In this document: one piece after another, positions 1-7,433 of the stretch
Position numbering within the stretch: the stretch's first letter is position 1
Layout of the letters: each line of letters begins with the position of its first letter
NCBI RefSeq assembly: GCF_030813915.1
Contig: NZ_JAUSUJ010000018.1
Coordinates: 1-64,000 of the forward strand
Direction of reading: 5' to 3'
Length of the DNA: 64,000 nt
From: Rhodoplanes tepidamans
GTDB taxonomy: Bacteria > Pseudomonadota > Alphaproteobacteria > Rhizobiales > Xanthobacteraceae
Notes under the pieces: model-generated
The model's database searches: none
What the model saw: only the letters and a program-made list of their open reading frames with translations
Told to the model about the DNA's origin: nothing
Program-made: the position numbers and the translations under genes

Positions 1-329
1 GTGACTTATGGTTGTTTTTTTTGGTATTTTGGGGTTGGGGCTACACCTCCCACCTGGCCCAACCCTGATCGGCGTGGCCCGCGCGCGGGGCGCCCCCGTG
101 GCCCCCCCCCCCCGGCTCGGTCGAACGGCAGGTACGGGCTTTAGCCATTTTGTATTATGACATGTAATTCTCGAACGAAACCTCTAAGTTTATATTAAGC
201 TACACTCAATTTCCGATACTCCGAAATCCGCAAGACTATCCCATTTCCGCAACATCACCGGAAAAGGTATTATAGACATCCGTTTCTCGTGAGCAGACTA
301 AGTATTCAGCATTCCGCCCCCGGACCGAC
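1..329. other. AT-rich, partly low-complexity left end upstream of the AraC-type gene
   Basis: No gene is supported here. Bases 1-40 are T/G-rich with long T runs, and a run of C's lies near 107-118, unlike the rest of the window; this may be poor sequence at a contig end. Bases 145-260 are distinctly AT-rich and are the likely promoter region for the AraC-type gene at 330, but no convincing -35/-10 pair stands out. Confidence 0.4.
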
Positions 330-1313
330 ATGCTGGACCGCTTCAAGTTCCTGACCACGAGCAGCTTCGACGAGCATCGCGCGCGCGCAAAGGAGATCAT
401 CCCTGAAATCGTGCGCCTCGATCCGGAGCGGGCCGGCCCGTTCCGATGCGACGTCACGGGATTCACGTTCGACACGACGGCCGATTGTACCGGGATCTTC
501 TCGGTCCAGCAGACCTCCGCCATGTCGCTCGTCGCCGATCCCAGCACCGGCGTCCGTCTGGTGATCCCGACCACGTCGTCGTTCGAGATCGTCCACGGCA
601 GGACGGTCCGCAGCCTGGCCGCCGCCGGGATTGCCGGGCTTCTGCCCGTGGACGAGCTGGCGCTCCGGCTCACGGCCGGTCATCACATCTGCGCCTCCGC
701 GAACCGGTCGCGTGTCGATGCGGCGGTAAGGCTCTTCGAATGCGACGCCGAGGCCGATACCATTCTGGGCCGGTTCTTCCTGGAACCCGGCCTGCCCGGT
801 CTCCAGCTTCTGGCCGACCACGTCAGACGGGCGATCGCGACGCTCGACGACTCACCGAAGGCGGTGATCGACCTGCCCGCGTTCCGAGCGGCGTATGATC
901 AGATTCTGGTGCTCCGACTCGCCGAGGTTCTGGCGACCGCGGCCGCCTCCGACACGCGGCGCGCCGTCGGCCGCAACACCGCGGCGCTGCAGCGCGCGGA
1001 GGAGTACATCCGGGCGCATGCGGAGCGGCACGTCGATCTCGCCGCGATGGCCCGCCACGCCGGCCTGTCGCTGCGCTCGCTGCAGATCCTGTTCCGGGCG
1101 AACCACGACTGCACCATCGTGCAGTATGTCCGCCGGCACCGGCTGGCACTCGCCCGCGCCCGGCTCGAGCACGGCGATCCCGAGACGACCATCGCCGAGA
1201 TCGCCCGGCTGTCCGGCTTCTCCCATCTCGGCCATTTCACCGCCGCTTACAAGACTGCGTTCGGCGAGCCGCCCGGCCAGACTCTTCGCCGCGCCCGGCG
1301 CGTCTCGCCCTGA
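330..1313 (+). CDS. AraC/XylS-family transcriptional regulator
   Basis: The 327-residue protein has the usual AraC layout: an N-terminal effector-binding-like region (about 30-190) and a C-terminal DNA-binding domain (about 225-325) with two helix-turn-helix units. The first lies in the segment around LAAMARHAGLSLRSLQ. The second is the family signature around IAEIARLSGFSHLGHFTAAYK. It probably controls genes in response to a small molecule, but neither target nor ligand can be read from the sequence. It stands alone; the following genes run on the opposite strand after about 200 bases. The ATG at 330 lacks a strong ribosome-binding site. The AT-rich upstream DNA differs from the GC-rich gene itself. 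Confidence 0.9.
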   Translation: MLDRFKFLTTSSFDEHRARAKEIIPEIVRLDPERAGPFRCDVTGFTFDTTADCTGIFSVQQTSAMSLVADPSTGVRLVIPTTSSFEIVHGRTVRSLAAAGIAGLLPVDELALRLTAGHHICASANRSRVDAAVRLFECDAEADTILGRFFLEPGLPGLQLLADHVRRAIATLDDSPKAVIDLPAFRAAYDQILVLRLAEVLATAAASDTRRAVGRNTAALQRAEEYIRAHAERHVDLAAMARHAGLSLRSLQILFRANHDCTIVQYVRRHRLALARARLEHGDPETTIAEIARLSGFSHLGHFTAAYKTAFGEPPGQTLRRARRVSP

Positions 1314-1537
1314 CCGGCCGACCGCGCGCATTCGACGAAACTTTTCGCGACATCGACCCCCACGGAACAGCCGATCGCCCTAACCGCCGCGGCAAGTCTC
1401 GCGCGCTACGCTGTCCTCACGGCGGCGAGAGCGCGGGCGCCACGGCGAGGCACAGCGCCGCGGCCCGCGTCTCCCGCCGACCATCCGTCACGATGGCAGC
1501 CGACCGGGCGTGCCCGGTTCTTCGGGGAGTGCGGCCG

Positions 1538-1702
1538 ATGCGCGTGTTCATTGCGTTGCTGGTGATGGTGATGCTGATCCTGTCGTGGGACACGGTCGCG
1601 CAGGGAGGCCGCTGGCAGAGCGGCCTCGTCGCCTCGGCCGCGGGCTACGGCGCCGCGGCCCGGTCCGAGACCCGCGGCATGTTCCGCCGCGCCGGGCTGT
1701 GA
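1538..1702 (+). CDS. Small hypothetical protein with one hydrophobic N-terminal segment
   Basis: A 54-residue ORF starts at an ATG with a good ribosome-binding site (GGGGAG about 8 bases upstream). Its first 16 residues are strongly hydrophobic (FIALLVMVMLIL) and could be a membrane anchor or signal peptide; the rest is short, polar and arginine-containing. No family is recognised. An upstream in-frame ATG at 1493 exists but has a poor initiation context. Coding status rests only on the ribosome-binding site, hydrophobic pattern and intact frame. Confidence 0.45.
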   Translation: MRVFIALLVMVMLILSWDTVAQGGRWQSGLVASAAGYGAAARSETRGMFRRAGL

Positions 1703-1738
1703 GCCCGCCGCGGCGGCGCCGGACGCCGGTATCGTTGC

Positions 1739-2794
1739 TCAGTTCTTCTTCGCGGCGACGGTCTTCTCGATCCAGGCGACCAGCCGGTCGGCGATCTCCA
1801 GGCTGTTGTCGTCCTGCATCAGCATGTGCGAGTTGCCCTTGATGCCGATCTCGGGCAGCACGACGTGATCGATGCGGCCGCCCGCCTTGGTCAAGGCCTC
1901 GGCGAACGCGCGACACGCCTTCAGGCGCGGCGCCCAGCGCGACGAGGTCTCCACGTAGTCGCCCCACAGCACCATGATCGGGATGCCGAGATAGGGCTTC
2001 AGGTCGCCGGTCGCCGACGGGCAGGTGCCGGGCTCGATCGAGACGATCGCGGCGATGCCCCTGGTGTCGAGCGCCGCCGTCTGGAACGGGTAGATGCCGG
2101 ACTGCGAGTGGCTGATCAGCACGGTGCCGTCGAGCTGCTTCGCCAGCTGCGAGAGCGCCGTCACGGTCGGGTTCGGGGTCGGCATGGTGGCGATCCAGTC
2201 GACCACCATCTGCTTGTAGAACTCGTCCTTGGCGGCGAGCGGGAAGCGCATGCCGGGATGCACCTGCGGATACTCGGTGCCGAACCGGAAGATCGCCCAC
2301 GCTGCCTCCTGGCCGGCCGCGAAGATCGGCGGCGTCTTGTCGGGCGGCGTCTTGCCGAGCCGCACGCTGTTGACGAGGCTCGGATCGGCCGACGAGCGGC
2401 CGCGCGACACCTGGTCGATCACGTAGGTCGGGTGGCCGCGACGGACGAAATACTCGTCCCACCCCATGCGGCCGTCCGGCGTGGTCTCCCAGGTCTTGCC
2501 GGTGAGGCAACAGCCGTGGATCAGCGTCACGGGCGGCCGCCGCGCCTCGACCGGCACCTGATAGCGGACATACATCTGCTCGACCGTGATGGTGCCGGAC
2601 GGCGCGTAGGCGGGCAGGGTCGACAGCGTGTCGGATTTGATGGTGCGGCCGCCGACGAAGAAGCTGCCCTGCTTCGCCAGCACCAGCGGACCGGCGAGGC
2701 CGGGCGGCGGCGATGCGGGCGCCGGAGTCTGGGCGGCGGCGGGAAGCACGGCGAAGGCGAGCAGGGTCGCGGCGACGCGCAGTCGTCGGGTCAT
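1739..2794 (-). CDS. Exported alpha/beta hydrolase, esterase-713-like
   Basis: The 351-residue protein begins with a typical secretion signal (MTRRLRVAATLLAFAVLPAAA), so it probably acts in the periplasm or outside the cell. After strand beta-3 it has an HGCCLTG segment near residue 93 that fits the oxyanion-hole region. A nucleophile elbow SHSQSG lies near residue 230. This SHSQSG/GHSQSG elbow is characteristic of the esterase-713-like group of alpha/beta hydrolases. A late GNSHMLMQDDNS segment probably carries the catalytic histidine. The start was chosen because GAGGAAATGCC precedes the ATG and the signal peptide begins there. The substrate is unknown. It follows the lipoyl-protein gene on the same strand but is separated by about 100 bases. 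Confidence 0.85.
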   Translation of the reverse strand: MTRRLRVAATLLAFAVLPAAAQTPAPASPPPGLAGPLVLAKQGSFFVGGRTIKSDTLSTLPAYAPSGTITVEQMYVRYQVPVEARRPPVTLIHGCCLTGKTWETTPDGRMGWDEYFVRRGHPTYVIDQVSRGRSSADPSLVNSVRLGKTPPDKTPPIFAAGQEAAWAIFRFGTEYPQVHPGMRFPLAAKDEFYKQMVVDWIATMPTPNPTVTALSQLAKQLDGTVLISHSQSGIYPFQTAALDTRGIAAIVSIEPGTCPSATGDLKPYLGIPIMVLWGDYVETSSRWAPRLKACRAFAEALTKAGGRIDHVVLPEIGIKGNSHMLMQDDNSLEIADRLVAWIEKTVAAKKN

Positions 2795-2898
2795 GGCATT
2801 TCCTCGTGGCGCCGGCGAGGGCGCGCGTTCTTCGTTGGATGTCTCGGTTGGATGTCGTGTCGGCCCGGAGGGCCGTCTCGGTGGGCAGAACCGGGCGG

Positions 2899-3339
2899 CT
2901 ACCCGGTGCGGTCCTTGTAGGCGCCCGTGAGGAGCCAGGCGTCGAACGCCGCCGTGACGGCCTCGCCGGTGACGAGACCGTCGCGCCAGTCGTCGCGGGC
3001 GGGACGCAGGCGCATCATCCAGCCCTCGCCGAACGCATCTTTCATCATCAGCTCGGGCTCGTCCACCAGTCGCGCGTTGTGACCCAGCACGGTGCCGTCG
3101 AATCCCGCGCGCGCCGCGCCGACCCACTTGCCGCCTTCCACCATGGCGATCCAGCGGTCCTTCTCGAAGTCGAGCCCGGTGCGTTTCGGCGTGAACACCA
3201 GCACGTCCCCCATCAGACCGACCGCCCAGGGCGTGAAGCCGGCCCGCACCGCACCGTCCGGCTCGGCCGCGTACCAGATCTGGTTCTCCATGTCGTAGAA
3301 GAGATCGTCCGGATAGTCGGCGTCCAGCACCTTGGCCAC
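2899..3339 (-). CDS. GcvH-like lipoyl-domain protein (LbpA-like candidate)
   Basis: The 146-residue protein matches the glycine-cleavage H-protein fold: an N-terminal strand region, a GDVLVF segment, the lipoyl hairpin and the H-protein hallmark DEPELMMKDAFGEGW. The lysine expected to carry lipoate is in MVEGGKWVG (about K71), where classical GcvH has ESVKA. The start is the GTG at 3339, preceded by GGAGG. No gcvT or gcvP lies nearby. Instead the next gene upstream encodes a DsrE-like sulfur carrier, and selenocysteine genes follow. In sulfur oxidisers, GcvH-like proteins called LbpA act as lipoate-bound sulfur carriers beside DsrE and TusA proteins. A carrier role here is inference; an ordinary GcvH paralogue is the alternative. 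Confidence 0.8.
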   Translation of the reverse strand: MAKVLDADYPDDLFYDMENQIWYAAEPDGAVRAGFTPWAVGLMGDVLVFTPKRTGLDFEKDRWIAMVEGGKWVGAARAGFDGTVLGHNARLVDEPELMMKDAFGEGWMMRLRPARDDWRDGLVTGEAVTAAFDAWLLTGAYKDRTG

Positions 3340-3362
3340 GAGGAAGCTCCCTCCAAAGCCTC

Positions 3363-3450
3363 CGTCATGGCCGGGCTCGTCCCGGCCATCCACGCCTGTC
3401 CGCGGCCTACGGCCGCATCGTGGATGCCCGGCACAGGGCCGGGCATGACG
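3363..3450. repeat. Intergenic palindromic repeat, family A
   Basis: Starts with cgtcatggccgggctcgtcc and ends with the inverted counterpart gatgcccggcacagggccggg-catgacg, with a variable centre. Related copies occur at 20828-20918, 25360-25443 and 28227-28314, and a half copy near 39371. It lies between the DsrE-like and GcvH-like genes. Confidence 0.8.
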
Positions 3451-3481
3451 ACTCAGAAACAAGCCGGGACTACCGGATATC

Positions 3482-3859
3482 TCAATACGTCAGCACCCGG
3501 CACTCGCCTTCCATCAGGTCGCGGATCATCGCCGCGGCGCCCATCATGCCGCTGCATTCCGGAATCAGATCCGCCTCGGTCATGTCGAACAGATCGAGAT
3601 TGGCCGGGCAGGCCCAGAAGCGGGCGCCCTGGTCGTGCGCCTCCCTGATCCAGTCGTGCACGGTCTTGGGGTGGCCCGACTTGATGTGGATGCCCTCGGC
3701 GACGCCCTTCCGCATCAGCCGGCCGGCCGTCGCCGTGCACACCACGTCGACCGCGTAGTCCATCGCGGCGGCGACGGCGGCGTGATAGAACGGTGCACCG
3801 AGCTCCTCGGGATTGCGCGGGTCGGTGTTGAGCAGCACGATCAGCAGGCGGCGGGTCAT
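3482..3859 (-). CDS. DsrE/DsrF-like family protein
   Basis: This 125-residue cytoplasmic protein has the DsrE-like Rossmann-type pattern: an initial beta strand (RLLIVLLNTD), a helix around the AVAAAMDY segment, and a strand ending in ARFWACPANLDLF. The cysteine in WACPA is at the position where DsrE-type proteins carry their sulfur-binding cysteine; further cysteines lie in VVCTAT, PECSG and GECR. The start was set at MTRR because the preceding open region has repeat-derived composition. It sits directly upstream of the GcvH-like gene (separated by a family A repeat) and downstream of selB-selC. Persulfide or selenopersulfide transfer is a plausible role, not shown. Confidence 0.75.
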   Translation of the reverse strand: MTRRLLIVLLNTDPRNPEELGAPFYHAAVAAAMDYAVDVVCTATAGRLMRKGVAEGIHIKSGHPKTVHDWIREAHDQGARFWACPANLDLFDMTEADLIPECSGMMGAAAMIRDLMEGECRVLTY

Positions 3860-3906
3860 GGGCCGGGCTTCGCGGGGTTTTCGCCGAAGTCGCCCCACCC
3901 GCCGCT

Positions 3907-3979
3907 CAGTCCCGCGAATGCGGGACTCCAGCGGCCGCACGTCGAGACGCCCCCGTGTCCCCGCCTTCGCGGGGACGAG
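3907..3979. repeat. Intergenic palindromic repeat, family C
   Basis: Contains two inverted-repeat units, one around cccgcgaatgcggg and one around ccccgccttcgcgggg, joined by a variable spacer with cacgtcgag. Similar units are at 17048-17120, 23861-23930 and 63239-63294. Confidence 0.65.
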
Positions 3980-4015
3980 CGGAACCGGTGTCCATTCGTC
4001 GATGCCGGACGTCCC

Positions 4016-4477
4016 TCAGAAGTCCACAAGCGGCGTCTCCGGGATGTAGTGCTCGAAGAGAATCCAGAACGGCGCGTGGCGGTTCTCGACGTACCAGTTC
4101 TCGAACTCGGCGAGCGCCGCCGGGGCCGACGGCTCCGGCTCGTCCTCGCTCGTGAGGGAGCGGAACAGCGCCTGCGCGAAGGTCGCGAAACGCTCGATCA
4201 CCTCGCTGCGGGCCTCGCTGTCCTGGCTCCAGCCGAGCTTGCCGCGCAGCATGGCGAAGGCGATGCCCACCGCGCTCTCCTCGGCGTCGGCGCCCGCCAT
4301 CGCCTCGGCGAGCTCGCGCACGAGGTTGAGGCGGCGATACGCGAAGGCGCGCTCCTGCTCGAGCGCGGCGATGCGCTGCGCCGCCTCCCGGCGATACTCG
4401 CGCTCGGCCGTCTCGGCATGGCCGGCGGCCGCTTCGAGGGACTTCACGACCGACAGGGAGGAGACCGGCGTCGTCAT
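4016..4477 (-). CDS. Hypothetical protein directly downstream of selC
   Basis: A 153-residue protein with no family I recognise. Residues about 15-65 are helical and charged with a coiled-coil look (AETAEREYRREAAQRIAALEQERA). The C-terminal part is richer in aromatics (FENWYVENRHAPFWILFEHYIPETP). A GGGAG ribosome-binding site precedes the ATG. The start lies only 17 bases from the 3' end of tRNA-Sec, so it is probably co-transcribed with selB-selC. Its place in a selenium cluster suggests, but does not show, a related function. Confidence 0.65.
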   Translation of the reverse strand: MTTPVSSLSVVKSLEAAAGHAETAEREYRREAAQRIAALEQERAFAYRRLNLVRELAEAMAGADAEESAVGIAFAMLRGKLGWSQDSEARSEVIERFATFAQALFRSLTSEDEPEPSAPAALAEFENWYVENRHAPFWILFEHYIPETPLVDF

Positions 4478-6618
4478 CGCGCGCTCCCGAGAGGTGGCGG
4501 AAGAGAATGGGAGTCGAACCCACCAGAGACCGGCTCGCGGCCCCTCCCGGATTTGAAGTCCGGACGCCCCACCGGGGACGATTCTCTTCCGTTGTAATGT
4601 CTTCCAGCGTCGTCGGCAGGCGGCCCATCGCCTCGTGGATCGTCCGTTCGTGGAACGTCCGCCCGCAGACCGAACAGGTCGAGCCGATGCCTGTTCATGC
4701 GCCTGAGATCGCCGCGACGCAAGGTCACGCCGTGACGATCGAAGAATTCCAGGATCTGGATGGCGACCTTGCGGCCGTTGTCGAGCCGGTCGCGGAACTG
4801 CGCCGCCGTGAACACGCCCGCGTGGCCGGTGGCGAGATCGACCGCGATGGCCGCCATCTCGGCGACGGTGTCGCGCAGGAAGAAATGGTCGTGCGCCACC
4901 TCGTCGATGCGGCCGGTGCGCGCCGTCAGCTTGAGGACGCGCCGCACGACCGCCTCGTCGACCGCGAGCCGGCCGGCGATGTCGCGCACCCGCGGCGGCT
5001 TGAATTTCTCGGTGCCGCCGAGCGTCGGCGCGATCGCCTGCCAGAGCAGCTCCTCGGCCTCGTTCAGCCGCACGGCATGGCCGGGCCGGCGCACCCAGGC
5101 GCCGTCCAGCACCGCGGCCCCCTCGCGTGCGAGGCCCTGCAGCACCGAGCGGAAGGCCGGGGCCGGCAGGCGTGGCTCGATCTGCAGGCGCAGCCGCTCC
5201 AGCCCGACGCCCGGCAGGTCCGGGTTCTCGGCATGGAAGGCGTCGAGCCGGGCGACGATGTCGCGGACGAGCCGTTCCCAGGTCGAGGCGGCGAGCCCGA
5301 TCACCAGATCCCGGTCGGCGATGCAGACGACGCGCAGCGTCTCGACCAGGCGGACGAGCGCGTCGTCGGAGAGCGCGTGGTCGCGGGCGAAGCCGGTGAG
5401 CTCGACGTGAGACGGCGGGCGCCCCAGCAGCGCCGCGAGCGACGCGCCGGGATCGTCGAGCGCCAGCGCGTCGAGCTGGACGAGGCGCTCGGGCGTGCGG
5501 CGCTTGCGGGCCGGGGCGCGCAGGTCGAGGAAGCGGCCGCCGCCGATGGTGCGGCTCGCCGAGACGTCGCGCAGCACGAAGCGGTCGCCCGCCGCGGCGG
5601 CGATCGGCCGCTCCAGCACGAGCTGCACCCGGCCCTCGCGGCCGGGCCCGGGCGGGGTGTCGTCGAGCAGCACGATGCGGGCGCCGACCTCGGCGCTGGC
5701 GTGATGGAGCCGCACCGGCATCCACTGCGTCACCGGCTTCGGCTCGCCCGGCAGCAGGCGCAGCACGACGTCGATGCGGTCGGCCGGCGCGTGCAGGGCC
5801 GGGTCGAGCACCATGTCGCCGCGCCGGATCGCCTCCTTGCTGATCTGCTCGCCGGCGAGAGCGAGGGCGCAGCGGTCGCCGGCGACGCCCTCGCCGGCCG
5901 GACGGTTCTGCGCATGGATCGAACGGACGCGGGCGGCGAGCCCGGACGGGCTCACGGCGACGCGGTCGCCGACGGCGACGCGGCCCGACAGCACCGTGCC
6001 GGTCACCACCGTGCCGGTGCCGGTCAGCGTGAAGGACCGGTCGACGGCGAGCCGGAACCGTCGCCCCGTCCCCTCGCGCCGGCCGAAGCGCCGCGCCGCC
6101 TCGAACAGGCGGGTGCGCAGCGCCGCGATGCCCTCGCCCGTCACCGACGACACCGGAACGATGGCGGCTTCCGCGAGGCCGGTGCCGTCGAGGGCGCTCA
6201 GAATCTCCGCGGTCGCCGCGCCGCGGCGCTCGGCGGAGACGAGGTCGACCTTGGTCAGCGCGACGACGCCGCGGCGGATGCCGAGCAGATCGACGATGGC
6301 GAGATGCTCGCGGGTCTGCGGCATCACCCCGTCGTCGGCGGCGACCACCAGCAGCACCATGTCGATGCCGCTCGCCCCCGCCACCATGGTGTGGACGAAG
6401 CGCTCGTGGCCCGGCACGTCGACGAAGCCGAGCACGCCGCCGTCCGCCCCTGCGTCGCCGCCGGCCGGGTCCGCCGGGACCGGCAGATAGGCGAAGCCGA
6501 GGTCGATCGAGATGCCGCGCGCCTTCTCCTCCTTCAGGCGGTCGGTGTCGACGCCGGTCAGCACCCGCACCAGCGAGGTCTTGCCGTGGTCGATATGGCC
6601 CGCCGTGCCGACGATCAT
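4474..6618 (-). CDS. selB: Selenocysteine-specific elongation factor SelB
   Basis: SelB is the EF-Tu-like GTPase that carries Sec-tRNA to UGA codons marked by a SECIS hairpin. The N-terminus shows a G1 loop (GHIDHGKTS), a switch region ([11 protein letters not shown]), a G3 motif ([16 protein letters not shown]) and a G4 motif (TKVD), followed by beta-barrel domains. The C-terminal half carries the winged-helix repeats that bind SECIS RNA, ending near the [18 protein letters not shown] segment. The family-like part ends at about residue 648 (near 4675). The frame then runs on without a stop right through the tRNA-Sec gene to 4474, giving 714 residues in all. The start overlaps the stop of the Sel1-repeat gene. 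Confidence 0.95.
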   Translation of the reverse strand: MIVGTAGHIDHGKTSLVRVLTGVDTDRLKEEKARGISIDLGFAYLPVPADPAGGDAGADGGVLGFVDVPGHERFVHTMVAGASGIDMVLLVVAADDGVMPQTREHLAIVDLLGIRRGVVALTKVDLVSAERRGAATAEILSALDGTGLAEAAIVPVSSVTGEGIAALRTRLFEAARRFGRREGTGRRFRLAVDRSFTLTGTGTVVTGTVLSGRVAVGDRVAVSPSGLAARVRSIHAQNRPAGEGVAGDRCALALAGEQISKEAIRRGDMVLDPALHAPADRIDVVLRLLPGEPKPVTQWMPVRLHHASAEVGARIVLLDDTPPGPGREGRVQLVLERPIAAAAGDRFVLRDVSASRTIGGGRFLDLRAPARKRRTPERLVQLDALALDDPGASLAALLGRPPSHVELTGFARDHALSDDALVRLVETLRVVCIADRDLVIGLAASTWERLVRDIVARLDAFHAENPDLPGVGLERLRLQIEPRLPAPAFRSVLQGLAREGAAVLDGAWVRRPGHAVRLNEAEELLWQAIAPTLGGTEKFKPPRVRDIAGRLAVDEAVVRRVLKLTARTGRIDEVAHDHFFLRDTVAEMAAIAVDLATGHAGVFTAAQFRDRLDNGRKVAIQILEFFDRHGVTLRRGDLRRMNRHRLDLFGLRADVPRTDDPRGDGPPADDAGRHYNGRESSPVGRPDFKSGRGREPVSGGFDSHSLPPPLGSAR
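4495..4590 (-). tRNA. selC: tRNA-Sec (anticodon UCA)
   Basis: Read on the minus strand, the gene begins with GGAAGAGA, which pairs with the 3' TCTCTTCC as an 8-bp acceptor stem, the length typical of bacterial tRNA-Sec. It then has G and an encoded CCA. The anticodon arm is CCGGA - CTTCAAA - TCCGG with anticodon TCA at 4554-4556. A long variable arm and the T-loop segment GGTTCGACTCC follow. The length of 96 bases including CCA fits selC. It lies wholly inside the 3' extension of the selB frame. Confidence 0.96.
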
Positions 6619-7433
6619 GTCGCCTGTCCCGCGGGTGGATCGAGCGGTCCGGGATCCGGCAGCGGCGCGGCGGCGCGGCGGGCCGCCTCCGAGAGGCCGG
6701 CGGAGTCGAGCGGGTTGCGGGCCGCCGGCAGGTACTGCGCGGCGAGCGCGCTGCCGCCCGCCTGGGCGCGCAGCAGCCAGGCCAGCGCCTCGATCGGATC
6801 CGCCTCGACTCCGGCCCCCATGATCATGGCCGCGCCGAGCATCGCCTGGCCGGCGGCGTCGCCGCGTTCGGCGGCGCGCCGCCACCAGCGCACCGCCTCG
6901 GCCGGATCGCGCGGCACGCCCAGCGCGTCGTGATGGAGCATGCCCATGCGGGTCATCGCCGCGGCGACGCCCTGCTTCGCCGCGGCCTCGGCCCATCGAC
7001 GCGCTTCGAGGACGTCGCGCTCGATCACCTCGCCTTCGAGCAGCATCCAGCTCAGCATGTCCTGCGACACCCCGTCGCCCTGCTCGGCGGCGGCGCGGTA
7101 GAGGCGCGCCGCCTCGGCGAAATCGGGGGCCCGGTCCTCGCCCTTGAAATGGAGCGCCGCGAGGTTGCGCTGGCCGACCGGATCGCCGTTGCCGGCGGCG
7201 AGCTCGAGCCAGCGCCGCGCCAGCGCGAGGTCGCGCTCGACGCCGAGCCCTTCGGCGAAGCAGGCGCCGACATTGTTCTGGGCGCGCGGCACGCCCGCAT
7301 GGGCGAGCTCGGCCCACATGTCGAGCGCGGCCGTGTATTCGCCGCGGCCGGCGAGATCGTAGGCCTCGGCCATGCGGGCCTTCACGTCGATCGCCGGCGT
7401 CTCGCGGCCGAGCAGACGGTCAAGCCAGCGCAT
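6615..7433 (-). CDS. Sel1-repeat (TPR-like) protein between selA and selB
   Basis: The 272-residue protein consists mainly of Sel1-like repeats (about residues 20-240), with recurring units of the kind A-x-x-x-L-G/A-x-x-x-x-x-G-x-G-V-x-x-D and A-x-x-W-x-x-x-A-A-x-x-G. Such helical solenoids mediate protein-protein contacts. The name refers to the worm gene sel-1, not selenium. Nevertheless it is embedded in the Sec operon: its start overlaps the selA stop by 14 bases and its stop overlaps the selB start by 4, so translation is probably coupled. No signal peptide is seen, so it is likely cytoplasmic. A scaffold role for SelA/SelB or formate dehydrogenase assembly is speculative. Confidence 0.85.
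   Translation of the reverse strand: MRWLDRLLGRETPAIDVKARMAEAYDLAGRGEYTAALDMWAELAHAGVPRAQNNVGACFAEGLGVERDLALARRWLELAAGNGDPVGQRNLAALHFKGEDRAPDFAEAARLYRAAAEQGDGVSQDMLSWMLLEGEVIERDVLEARRWAEAAAKQGVAAAMTRMGMLHHDALGVPRDPAEAVRWWRRAAERGDAAGQAMLGAAMIMGAGVEADPIEALAWLLRAQAGGSALAAQYLPAARNPLDSAGLSEAARRAAAPLPDPGPLDPPAGQAT

Noticed and set aside
4560-4675. A short frame in another phase at the selB end that reads [18 protein letters not shown], resembling a CxxC zinc finger
   Set aside because: It has no start codon of its own before the CxxC, continues into tRNA-Sec, and one CxxC alone is weak evidence; it could matter only if selB has a frameshift here, which resequencing would show.
6615-7433. The idea that the Sel1-repeat protein is a selenium enzyme because of its name
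   Set aside because: Sel1 repeats are named after a worm gene and are generic protein-interaction repeats; only the gene position suggests a link.
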